From contig PJQG01000011.1 in assembly GCA_002861595.1 (NCBI GenBank), forward strand, positions 1-47,714: a DNA stretch of 47,714 bases, in the 5' to 3' direction. The position numbers were made by a program, and so were the translations under genes. Below, piece after piece: positions 8,093 through 15,752 of this stretch. The notes under the pieces were generated by a model, which saw nothing but the letters and a program-made list of their open reading frames with translations, had not been told where the DNA came from and made no database searches. Every line of letters begins with the position of its first letter. Position 1 is the stretch's first letter. This DNA is from Actinomycetota bacterium. GTDB taxonomy: Bacteria > Actinomycetota > Acidimicrobiia > Acidimicrobiales > GCA-2861595.

Positions 8093-11000
8093 CTAGGTCC
8101 TCTTGGTGGCGGTGGAGCCGCCGTAGTAGTCGTCCCCGGAGAAGGTGGCGGTGAAGGCAGCCTTGGCCTTTTGGTACTTGGAAGGCGGCCTCAGCCGGGC
8201 GGTGCCGTCGGAGCCGGTGGTCACCGAGCCGATGGCCACGCCGTTGGCGAAGAAGGCCACGGTGCGCCCGGCCAGGCGGGTGGTGGGCGTGTCCGCGTCG
8301 GACAAGGTGGCGGTGAGGACCCGTTTGGGGGAGGTGCCGCTCACGGCCAGGGCCATGGCCGAGTCGTCCCTGGTGACGACGAAGTCGGTCGTGGCCGACG
8401 AGCCGACCACGTCGGGCTTGGAGGAGCCGTCGTAGCGGGCCGTCAGCTGGTAGGTGCCGGGGGCCAGGGTCAGCGGCAGGCGGGCGGTGGCCACCCCGTC
8501 GGTCCCGCTGGTGGCGGTGGCGGTGGCGCTGCCCCCGGGGCCGGCCAGGGTGAAGTTGACCCGAGCCCCGGGGAGTGGGCTGGTGCCCTCGAGGCTCACG
8601 TTGGCCGCCACCACGCCGCTGTCGGAGTACTGGCCCGAGGGGGCGGTCGCGGGAAAGGACACCACCGAGGCGGGGGTGAGCTTGGTCACGGAGGCGTCGT
8701 AGTAGCCCTTCACGGTGCGCTGGAAGGCATCCGAGGTGCTGTACTCGCCATAGCCTTTGCAGCACCCGAAGCTGGCTACCCAGACGTTGCCGGCGGCGTC
8801 CAGGGCGAGGTCGCTGCCGTTTGTCGCCCCTAGGAAAAGGGTGGAGGAGACCAGCGCCGTGCCGGTGGGGTTGAGCCCGGCGACAAAGGCGCCATGGCTG
8901 TCTCGGGGGAGGGTGGCCCCGACGGGGGTGGTGGGGAAATCTGGGGACGAAGTCCACCCGCTCACCCAGGCGTTGCCGGAGGCGTCGACCACCACCTTGC
9001 CCCGCGGGTCGACCTCGATGCCCCCGCAGCCTTGGCCGTAGTCGAGGTAGCCGGGTTCCGGGCCGTTGCCGCAGCCCTGGTGGTAGTCCTCTGACCCGTG
9101 GCCACCGAGGTAGGTGGAATACACCAAGGAGGCCGGCCCCGAGGCGGTGGTGTCGAACTTGGCCACGAAGGCGTCCGACCTCGGCGCGCCGACGGCGTCG
9201 GGACTGCAAGCCCCGTCGTCGCCGCAGGTGCGGTCGAAGGCCCCCGGCGTTGTCGGGAAGTCGGGCGAGTGGGTGGCGCCGGTGACGTAGACCATGCCGG
9301 CATGCGAGGGGCGGGGGTCGACGGCAACCCCCATGCCGTAGCCCAACTCGCCGAAGTAGGTGGAGTAGACCAGGGCCGAGCCGGCAGGGTTGAGCACGGT
9401 GAGGAAGGGAGTTTGCCCTTTCCGGTAGGTGGGCTGATAGGCCGTTTTTAAGGTGACGGGGAAGCTGGGGCCCCAGGTGGTGCCGACGACGTAGGCGTTG
9501 CCGGCGGCGTCCACGGCGACGTCCTGGCCCTGCTCGGCCCAGTGGAGGTTGGGGTCGCCTCCGAGATAGGTCGAGTACACGAGCGAGGCGGGGCCGGCGA
9601 GGTTGGTGTCGAACTTGGCGACGAAGGCGTCGTCAGCGCCCCGGGCGGTGGGCTGGAACGCCCCGGGAGTGGTGGGCAGGGTCGACGACTGGGTGACCCC
9701 GGTGATCCAGGCCCGACCGGCGCCGTCGACGGCGATCCCCAAGCCCTGCTGGATAAGTTCGCCGTCGCCCGCCACCCCGGCGAAGTAGGAGGAGTACACC
9801 AAGGCCGTGCCCGTGGCGTTGAGGCGGGTCACGAAGGCACTACCGGGCGTCAAGCCGGCGGTCGGCTGGAAGGCGCTTGCGGTCACGGGAAAGTCCTCGG
9901 AGTGGGTGACTCCGGTGAGATAGGCGGTGCCGGCGCCGTCGACGGCGATGCCCCAGGCCCGCTCATCGTTGAGGGTGCCGCCGAGCACCGTCGAGTACAC
10001 CAAGCGGCCCCGGGGGTCGAACTTGGCCACGAACGCGTCAGCTGATGCCTTGCAGCCGGGTTGAGCCATGAACGCCCCAGGAGTGGTGGGAAAGCGGTCG
10101 CTTTCCGAGACGCAGCCGTCTTGGGGGGCGAGAGTCGTGTAGCCAGTGACATAGGCGTTGCCGGCTGGGTCCACCGCCACTGCGTCGCCCTCGTCGCCGT
10201 CCTTACTGCCCAGGTAGGTCGCGTAGGCGACGACGGGGTCGATGACCAGGGGGCGGGTGTGGTCGTAGGAGCCGAGCGAGAAGCCCACCTCGTTACGCGG
10301 CTGCAGCTTGAACCCGCCGGACACCGCCCGGCGCCGCCCGCCGATCTCCTGGTAGATGGCCGGCACGTGCTGGCGCACCTCGCCGGCGGCGGTGCCCACC
10401 ACGAGCTCGCCCCCCGGCTCCACCCGAAGCGCCTCCGCGCCCTCCACCGCCAAGGTGATGCGGGCGGGGTCGGCCCCGGGGGCCACGACGAAGTCGTATT
10501 CGAGGTCGGCGCCTTTGCCGTACAAGACGAGGTCGATGCCGGGGTAGAGGTCGCGGTAGGCGACCTTGGCGTAGCGGGTGACCCCGGTGCGCCAGCGCGA
10601 CGAGTCGTTGCCCACCAGGTAGTTGCTCACCCCCGAAAGCGGCTCCATGGCCTCCATGTGGGGGTTGGGGTCGGCCCCGGCGAAGGCGAAGCGCACCACC
10701 GAGGGCGCCTTGGGCCTGGCGTTGTCCTGGCCGTTGTCGTTGTCCTCGCCCTTGTCCCTGGGCGGGGCCAGGGACAGGGTGGCCCCGGTGGGGGCCAGGG
10801 CCAAGGAGTAGCCTCCGGCCCGGGCCACGAAGCGGGCGTCGCCGCCGGCCTGGCCCAGGTTTTCCTCGAAGCTCAGGGGAAGCCGGGCCAAGGCCGCGGT
10901 GGCCTTGGCCTTGCCGCCATCGCCAGAGCGGGCGGCGGTGCCGCCAGTCCCGGTGACCGCGGCCCTGCTGGCCACCCCGACCGCCCCCGCGACGAGGGCC

Positions 11001-11128
11001 AGGGCGACCAGTCCCGCAATTCCCCGGGTTCGCCGGGTCGCTGTGCTGCCACCTCCCTGTCCCCCGGCGTCAGGGCCTGTGCCCGGCGAATCGATCTTTG
11101 TCATGAGGTTCTCTTCGGCATTGAGCAT
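8093..11128 (-). CDS. Secreted DUF7948/SBBP-repeat propeller with Ig-like C-terminus
   Basis: About 1011 residues from ATG 11128, which has GAGGAAAG before it; longer frames upstream run into the RCC1 gene. A signal segment near residues 35-60 (GIAGLVALALVAGAVGVAS) is followed by the N-terminal domain usual for SBBP proteins (DUF7948-like: LPLSFEENLGQAGG, YPGIDLVLYG, LEYDFVVAPGADP, PLVIDPVVAYATYLG). Then come many SBBP blades (VYSTYLGG, IAVDGAGTAYLTG, DFPTTPGAF) and two Ig-like domains at the C-terminus (GARVNFTLAGPGGSATAT, YDGSSKPDV, FSGDDYYGGS). Probably an extracellular binding or adhesion protein. Its function is not known. It is first in a two-gene unit with the PD40 gene; a perfect hairpin lies in its leader. 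Confidence 0.85.
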   Translation of the reverse strand: MLNAEENLMTKIDSPGTGPDAGGQGGGSTATRRTRGIAGLVALALVAGAVGVASRAAVTGTGGTAARSGDGGKAKATAALARLPLSFEENLGQAGGDARFVARAGGYSLALAPTGATLSLAPPRDKGEDNDNGQDNARPKAPSVVRFAFAGADPNPHMEAMEPLSGVSNYLVGNDSSRWRTGVTRYAKVAYRDLYPGIDLVLYGKGADLEYDFVVAPGADPARITLAVEGAEALRVEPGGELVVGTAAGEVRQHVPAIYQEIGGRRRAVSGGFKLQPRNEVGFSLGSYDHTRPLVIDPVVAYATYLGSKDGDEGDAVAVDPAGNAYVTGYTTLAPQDGCVSESDRFPTTPGAFMAQPGCKASADAFVAKFDPRGRLVYSTVLGGTLNDERAWGIAVDGAGTAYLTGVTHSEDFPVTASAFQPTAGLTPGSAFVTRLNATGTALVYSSYFAGVAGDGELIQQGLGIAVDGAGRAWITGVTQSSTLPTTPGAFQPTARGADDAFVAKFDTNLAGPASLVYSTYLGGDPNLHWAEQGQDVAVDAAGNAYVVGTTWGPSFPVTLKTAYQPTYRKGQTPFLTVLNPAGSALVYSTYFGELGYGMGVAVDPRPSHAGMVYVTGATHSPDFPTTPGAFDRTCGDDGACSPDAVGAPRSDAFVAKFDTTASGPASLVYSTYLGGHGSEDYHQGCGNGPEPGYLDYGQGCGGIEVDPRGKVVVDASGNAWVSGWTSSPDFPTTPVGATLPRDSHGAFVAGLNPTGTALVSSTLFLGATNGSDLALDAAGNVWVASFGCCKGYGEYSTSDAFQRTVKGYYDASVTKLTPASVVSFPATAPSGQYSDSGVVAANVSLEGTSPLPGARVNFTLAGPGGSATATATSGTDGVATARLPLTLAPGTYQLTARYDGSSKPDVVGSSATTDFVVTRDDSAMALAVSGTSPKRVLTATLSDADTPTTRLAGRTVAFFANGVAIGSVTTGSDGTARLRPPSKYQKAKAAFTATFSGDDYYGGSTATKRT

Positions 11129-11172
11129 TGTCTTTCCTCTTCGAGACCGGGCACTTCGCTTCAAGCAGAGCC

Positions 11173-11211
11173 GGAGATCCTCGCCGCCGTTACGAGGCGG
11201 CGAGGATCTCC
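11173..11211. promoter_or_regulatory. Perfect 16-bp stem-loop in SBBP gene leader
   Basis: GGAGATCCTCGCCGCC pairs perfectly with its complement across a 7-nt loop. It lies 45 bases before the start at 11128, in the gap after the RCC1 gene. No T-run follows on the minus strand, so it may be an attenuator, an RNA-stability element or a protein site rather than a terminator. Confidence 0.5.
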
Positions 11212-11218
11212 CGCTTGG

Positions 11219-11271
11219 AAAAAAAGGCGCCCGTCGCCCAAGGCGGCGGCGAACCTTCGGGTCTCCGCCTT
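11219..11271 (-). terminator. Probable terminator of RCC1-repeat gene
   Basis: Immediately after the RCC1 stop, minus-strand AAGGCGG (11271-11265) can pair with CCGCCTT (11246-11240). Fourteen bases later there is a run of seven T (11225-11219). The spacer between stem and T-run is longer than usual. Confidence 0.4.
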
Positions 11272-11274
11272 CGG

Positions 11275-12666
11275 CTAGGCGGCGGCGAGGCTGTGGTTGG
11301 AGCCGCCAGCGATGCTGCGCACGTTGGCCAGAGGGGTGCTGGACGTGGAGCTGTCGAGCACCGTCTTGGCGAACCAGCTGCAGTTGGTGTCGATGCAGTC
11401 CTCGGGACCTTCGCCCAATGGGTCGCTCGACCCGTTGCCCAGCTGGCCGTACTGGTTGCTGCCCCAAGCGACGACGTTGGTGGTCGTCGGGTTGACCCGC
11501 TGGATGGCCAAGGCGTGGAAGTAGCCGGCGGCGATGTCGGCCACGTTTGCCAGGGTGGTGGTGCCTGAGGTTCGGACCTTTGCCGGTTTGGGGTCGCACA
11601 GGCACAGCTGCTTCGGGTCGCTGGGTGGACCGTTGAGGCCGGTGAAGCGGTCACCGTGGCCCAGTTGGCCCGCGAAGTTGGCCCCCCACGACCAGACTTC
11701 GCCCTGCTTGAGGGCCAGGCTGAAGCCGGCCGAGCTGGCCGCCGCCACCTGAGTGGCGCCGAGGGGCATCCCGGAGACTTTGGTCGGCACGGGGTGGAAA
11801 TCCTGGTCGGCAGCGAAGCCGAGCTGGCCGCGGTTGTTCGGGCCCCAGGCGTACACTGGGTCGTCGTTGGGCTCGAGTGCGGAGCCCTCGGTGATGGCCA
11901 GGCTGTGGCTGCCGGCGGAGATCTTCTTCACGTCGGTGATACCGGCGACCACCGGGTTGGAGCTGTCGATGATTGTGCCGTTGCCCAGCTGACCCCCGTC
12001 GTTCCCGCCCCAGGCGTACACCCGGCGCTCCGAGCTCAGGGCCAGCGTGTGGTAGGCACCCGCGGCAACCTTGCTCACGCCCTCCAACACGCCGATCCCA
12101 CCCACTCCCTTGACCTGGACGGGGCTGGAGCGGTCGGTGGTGGTGCCATCGCCCAGCTGCCCGGAGAAGTTCGACCCCCAGGCGTGCACCGTGCGGTCAC
12201 CCTTGACGGCCACGCTGTGGGCGTCACCGGCGGAGATGTCTGTCACACCGGTGAGCCCTGTGACCTGGACCGGGGTGGAGCTGGCCGTGGTGGTTCCGTT
12301 GCCCAGCTGGCCGCTCGAGTTGTTGCCCCACGCCCACACCGTGTCGTCGTTTTTCAGGCCCAGGCTGTGGCTGCCGCCGGCGGCCACCTTCTTGAAGGTG
12401 TGCGAGCCGACGACGGTGGTGGGATTGGGGTTGTGGGCCGGTGGGATCTCGTTGAGATCGTTGGGGTCGGGGGGAGGGGCGATGGCGGTGCCGTCACCCA
12501 CCTGGCCCAAGTCGTTGAGGCCGAAGCCCCATGGGCCGGGATGGCTGGCTACCGCCGGCGGGACACCTCCGGCCAGCAGCGCCAGCGTCGTGGAGCAGAA
12601 CAGCACGAGGGCGCCTCTTCGCCCTCGCCTGCGTGCTCGATCGGAATGGATGGGACTGGTTTGCAT
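11275..12666 (-). CDS. Secreted RCC1-repeat beta-propeller protein
   Basis: 463 residues. Start 12666 is preceded by GGAGGA; the open frame continues upstream through the promoter but is not coding there. The signal peptide has a long basic region (RARRRGRRG), hydrophobic core LVLFCSTTLALLAGG and cleavage near AVASH. Seven or so RCC1 repeats follow, with cores such as VWAWGNNSSGQLGNGT, VYAWGGNDGGQLGNGT and VWSWGANFAGQLGHGD, linked by ISAGDAHSVAVK-type strands. RCC1 repeats make a seven-bladed propeller used for binding; no catalytic part is visible. The gene is monocistronic, with promoter site C upstream and a terminator-like region downstream. Confidence 0.88.
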   Translation of the reverse strand: MQTSPIHSDRARRRGRRGALVLFCSTTLALLAGGVPPAVASHPGPWGFGLNDLGQVGDGTAIAPPPDPNDLNEIPPAHNPNPTTVVGSHTFKKVAAGGSHSLGLKNDDTVWAWGNNSSGQLGNGTTTASSTPVQVTGLTGVTDISAGDAHSVAVKGDRTVHAWGSNFSGQLGDGTTTDRSSPVQVKGVGGIGVLEGVSKVAAGAYHTLALSSERRVYAWGGNDGGQLGNGTIIDSSNPVVAGITDVKKISAGSHSLAITEGSALEPNDDPVYAWGPNNRGQLGFAADQDFHPVPTKVSGMPLGATQVAAASSAGFSLALKQGEVWSWGANFAGQLGHGDRFTGLNGPPSDPKQLCLCDPKPAKVRTSGTTTLANVADIAAGYFHALAIQRVNPTTTNVVAWGSNQYGQLGNGSSDPLGEGPEDCIDTNCSWFAKTVLDSSTSSTPLANVRSIAGGSNHSLAAA

Positions 12667-12718
12667 AGGTCCTCCCGGAAGTCGGAAACACTGAGAAGCG
12701 GATCTCGCTCTCCGTTGC

Positions 12719-12752
12719 AGTGTTCCACCCGAACATGAGGATGGGATTAGGA
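12719..12752 (-). promoter_or_regulatory. Promoter with PhoB-like direct-repeat box (site C)
   Basis: On the minus strand, TCCTAAT (12752-12746), CCCA and TCCTCAT (12741-12735) form an 11-bp-period direct repeat. GTTCGGGTGG then leads to the -10-like AACACT (12724-12719). The box ends 68 bases before the RCC1 start. This is the same architecture as sites A and B. Confidence 0.6.
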
Positions 12753-12792
12753 TCGGAAAAAAGATCTGAAAATTACGCGAAGTGCGAACAAC

Positions 12793-12843
12793 GGGCCAAA
12801 CACGTCGGTTTGGGGCCCTCTCGACAGGTCGCATCCACCTGTC
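12793..12843 (-). terminator. Two hairpins downstream of the histidine kinase gene
   Basis: GACAGGT and ACCTGTC form a 7-bp stem at 12823-12843. A second stem (GGGCCAAAC with GTTTGG and CCC, two bulged bases) lies at 12793-12818. Together they plausibly insulate the kinase operon from the RCC1 promoter. T-runs are absent close by. Confidence 0.35.
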
Positions 12844-12908
12844 CTCGACGCCTGTGCCAGGCCGAAGCTGGAGATCCTCCCGACCATGGCCCGCCCCGCA
12901 ATCGCGTC

Positions 12909-14552
12909 CTACCGGGCGGCGGCTCGGACTTTCTCGACCGTCATGGGCAGCCGGAGGATGAACCGGCGGCTCTCGTACCTGAGCTCACCCCCGTGGGCCT
13001 CGGCGAGGCCGCTGGCGATGGGGAGACCGAGCCCCGACCCGCCCATGCCGTCGAGGCTGGCGAAGCGCTCGAAGGCCCGTTCCACCAGCTCCATCGGGAG
13101 GCCCGGGCCGTCGTCGACGACCGCGACTGCCACTGTGTCGTCCTCGGTTCCCACTACCAGCTCGATGCGGTGACGGGCGTGGCGGCGGGCGTTGTCGAGC
13201 AGGTTGGCCAAGATCTCCCGCACTGCGTGCGGGTCCAGTTCGCAGGGCTGCAACGGCGCCGTTGTCCGCACGCCGATATGGAGATCCGGGGAGTGAGCCC
13301 GCGCCCGCTTCGCCTCCTCGTGGCACAGGGCTACGACGTCCACCGGCTCCGGGGCCAACGCCTCGCCCTGGTCCAGCCGGGCCACCTGGAGGAGGCGAGC
13401 GACGAGGCGTCCAGCTCTGGACGCCTCAGCGATCAGGTTGCCGAGGAGGCGGTCGCGGCTGGGCGGTGGAAGGTCGTGGAGGAGGGTCTCAGCGGCAGCC
13501 CGAATGCCGCCGAGGGGAGTGCGCAACTGGTGGGCGGCATCAGCGAGGAAGCGCCGGGAGGTCTGCGCGGACAGGCGGGCCTCGGCCAATGCGGCCTCGA
13601 GGGAGGAAAGCGTGGTGTCGAGCGTGGCGGCCAGCCACCGCTGCTCGCTGATGTCGCGGGCGACGGCCGAGGCACCCACCACCGAGCCCGATGCGTCCCG
13701 AACAGGTGACAGCGTCAGCGCCACCTCGAGCGTCATGCCGCTCTTCGTCAGCTGCGTCGTCTCGTGGTGGGGAACGCGCACGCCCCGCCTGACCTCGTCC
13801 AGCAGGTGCTCCACTTCGTGGCGGCGCTCGGCGGGCACGATCAGCGACATCGGCCGACCGATTGCCTCTGCCGCCTCATAGCCGTACATCGCCCCCGCCG
13901 CGCCGTTCCACGTCTGGATCAACCCCTCGAGGTCGGTGCTCACGATGGCGTCTTGCGACGATTCGACGATCGCCGCCAGCCGCTGCGCCGCCTCCGCCCG
14001 TTCTCGGCGCTTCGTGATGTCGCGGATGAAGGCGTTGAAGGTCCATCTCCCCCCGTGGCAGACAGGCGACAGCGACAGCTCGACCGGAAAGAGGTGACCG
14101 TCGCGGTGGAGGGCGTCGAGCTCGAGGCTTTGGCCCAACACCCGCCCTTCGCCCGTGGCCACGACGCGCCTGAGACCTTCGAGGTGGGCTTGGCGAAGCG
14201 ACGGGGGGACAATCGTGTCGGCCAGCGCTCGCCCAAGGACTTCTTCGCGCCGCCAGCCGAACACCCGCTCGGCCTGGCTGTTCCACTCCGCCACCATGCC
14301 GGTGGCGTCGATGGCCACGAAGGCGTCGGCGCAGGAATCGATGACGCTGCGCGCCCGCTCCTCGGCCCGTTGGCGGCGCGTCTCGGCCTCTCTGGCCTCG
14401 TCGACACCGGCTCCAGTGCTGGCTGTGGTCCGCGGCGCCCGGGGCGACGAGCCTGCCACCTGTCGCCGACGGGCCCAGGAGACAACGGCGGTGGCCACCA
14501 CCGCGACCTTGCCAGCACTGCTGGCACCCGGGTGGGGCAAGGACGGGCGCAT
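12909..14552 (-). CDS. PAS-domain sensor histidine kinase
   Basis: 547 residues. The start ATG at 14552 overlaps the response regulator stop (TGATG). A short hydrophobic stretch (residues 15-27) may be a single membrane anchor; there is no extracellular sensor loop. A coiled segment near 50-70 leads to PAS 1 (about 68-180: DAFVAIDATGMVAEWN, FIRDITKRRERAE) and PAS 2 (about 190-305: DAIVSTDLEGLIQTWN, VARDISEQR). The HisKA domain has the phosphoacceptor His341 (FLADAAHQLRTPLGG). HATPase boxes follow: N box EILANLLDNARRHA, G1 VVDDGPGLP, G2 GGSGLGLPIASGLAEAHGG. It phosphorylates the partner regulator. The sensed signal is unknown; PAS domains suggest an internal redox, ligand or membrane-state cue. 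Confidence 0.92.
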   Translation of the reverse strand: MRPSLPHPGASSAGKVAVVATAVVSWARRRQVAGSSPRAPRTTASTGAGVDEAREAETRRQRAEERARSVIDSCADAFVAIDATGMVAEWNSQAERVFGWRREEVLGRALADTIVPPSLRQAHLEGLRRVVATGEGRVLGQSLELDALHRDGHLFPVELSLSPVCHGGRWTFNAFIRDITKRRERAEAAQRLAAIVESSQDAIVSTDLEGLIQTWNGAAGAMYGYEAAEAIGRPMSLIVPAERRHEVEHLLDEVRRGVRVPHHETTQLTKSGMTLEVALTLSPVRDASGSVVGASAVARDISEQRWLAATLDTTLSSLEAALAEARLSAQTSRRFLADAAHQLRTPLGGIRAAAETLLHDLPPPSRDRLLGNLIAEASRAGRLVARLLQVARLDQGEALAPEPVDVVALCHEEAKRARAHSPDLHIGVRTTAPLQPCELDPHAVREILANLLDNARRHARHRIELVVGTEDDTVAVAVVDDGPGLPMELVERAFERFASLDGMGGSGLGLPIASGLAEAHGGELRYESRRFILRLPMTVEKVRAAAR

Positions 14553-15289
14553 CAGGGTCGCAGGACGTAGCCGCCGCCGCGCACCGTGTGAACGAGGCGG
14601 GGCCCGTGAGCTTCGAGCTTCTGTCGGAGGCCGTAGACCGCCACTTCCACCCGGTTGCTGCCGTAGTCGTCGCAGGCGTGGTCCCGCCATATCTGGGAGA
14701 GGAGGGCGGCTTTGGACACAACCTTTCCCGGGTGACGGGCCAGGAAGTAGAGAAGGTCGTACTCCGTCGGGGTCAACTCGACGATGTTGCCTGACCACAC
14801 GACCGTGCGTGTGCTGTCGTCGATGAGCAGGTCGTCGAACTTCAACACCTGTGACGACAATCGCCCGGCTCGGCGGAGGAGGGCCCGAACCCGGGCCAAC
14901 AGCTCGGCCATGGCGAAGGGCTTCACGAGGAAGTCGTCGGCGCCCGCTTCGAAGCCGGCCAAGCGGGCGTCGAGGGTGTCGGCGGCGGTGAGGAACAGCA
15001 GTGGAAGGTCGCTCGCCTGATTCAGGCGGCGGGCCAGCGCGTAGCCGTCCGGGCCACGGGGGAGCCGGACGTCGAGGATTGCGAGGTCCGGGCGGAACCG
15101 CGCCGCTATGTCCGAGACCGACGACCCGTCGACTTCTGCGCGCACCTCATACCCCTCCTCCTGCAGCGCCGCCTCGAGCGCCGAGCGGATGAGTTGGTCA
15201 TCCTCGATGATCAGCACGCGCGGGCGCTGCCGTGGCACTGTATGGGTAACTCCTCGCTTCGAGCTGGGTGACCCGTTCACTGCGTCCAC
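14552..15289 (-). CDS. OmpR/PhoB-family response regulator
   Basis: 245 residues. The receiver domain (about 24-140) has the acidic pocket (LIIEDDQ), phosphorylation site Asp in LAILDVRLP, Thr in LFLTAADT and Lys in FLVKPF. The winged-helix DNA-binding domain (about 150-245) has VELTPTEYDLLYFLARHPGK and the recognition/wing end VHTVRGGGYVLRP. Proteins of this class bind as dimers to heptamers repeated every 11 bp. Exactly such repeats occur at four promoters of exported-protein genes in this window (519, 4318, 12735, 18589), all within 15 kb. Regulation of those genes by this protein is inference. The first 20 residues are unusual, so an internal start is possible. Confidence 0.93.
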   Translation of the reverse strand: MDAVNGSPSSKRGVTHTVPRQRPRVLIIEDDQLIRSALEAALQEEGYEVRAEVDGSSVSDIAARFRPDLAILDVRLPRGPDGYALARRLNQASDLPLLFLTAADTLDARLAGFEAGADDFLVKPFAMAELLARVRALLRRAGRLSSQVLKFDDLLIDDSTRTVVWSGNIVELTPTEYDLLYFLARHPGKVVSKAALLSQIWRDHACDDYGSNRVEVAVYGLRQKLEAHGPRLVHTVRGGGYVLRP

Positions 15290-15752
15290 CAGCGTCTCGG
15301 TGAGTTTGACAACGTCATCTCCAGTCGCTGACCGGACACCTCAATAGGTTTGTCGAGTCGGAGGCGGAGTAGCTCTCCCTTGCTGTAGGAAATGGCTCCG
15401 CCACTTGCTGGCTGGCCCCGGACGCCATCGGTTTTCGGGTCCAGACGGATCCAGGAAAGCCACGCAGCGGCGTTCTGAACGAGGGAGGGACGGGAAGCCG
15501 CAGGTGCGACACCTGGACGCATCTCCTGCTGCTTACCTTACACGTTGGCTTTGACACTATAGAACAAAACCAGGTAGTGCGCTCCTAAACGGGGTTGTCC
15601 GACCACCCTCAACAACGGACTGGTTGGGCGCTGCGACGGATGGCCGGCTCTGGTCCAGGATGAAGGGTGGGAAGAACCCCCGACGGGGCCAAGGCCGTTC
15701 ACCAGCAACGCCCCTCATGACCGGCGTCAACAGCTTCGGGCAAGAGAACACT
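15290..15752. other. Intergenic region between SBBP gene and regulator gene
   Basis: A 463-bp gap. It should carry the promoter of the two-component operon, but I see no 11-bp repeat box and no clear -35/-10 pair. Short minus-strand frames (15277-15522 and 15557-15760) lack ribosome binding sites and recognisable domains. Base composition is slightly lower in GC than in the neighbouring genes. Confidence 0.4.

Noticed and set aside
8080-8105. Further PhoB-like box before the PD40 gene
   Set aside because: GTTCGGG and CCTAG occur but there are no two heptamers in 11-bp register; the gene is co-transcribed with the SBBP gene.
6968-8833. Long plus-strand frame opposite the PD40 and SBBP genes
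   Set aside because: A Gly/His/Val repeat produced by the antisense of repetitive propeller codons, with no start signal.
12667-12834. N-terminal extension of the RCC1 protein
   Set aside because: It spans promoter site C; the internal start has a good ribosome binding site and signal peptide.
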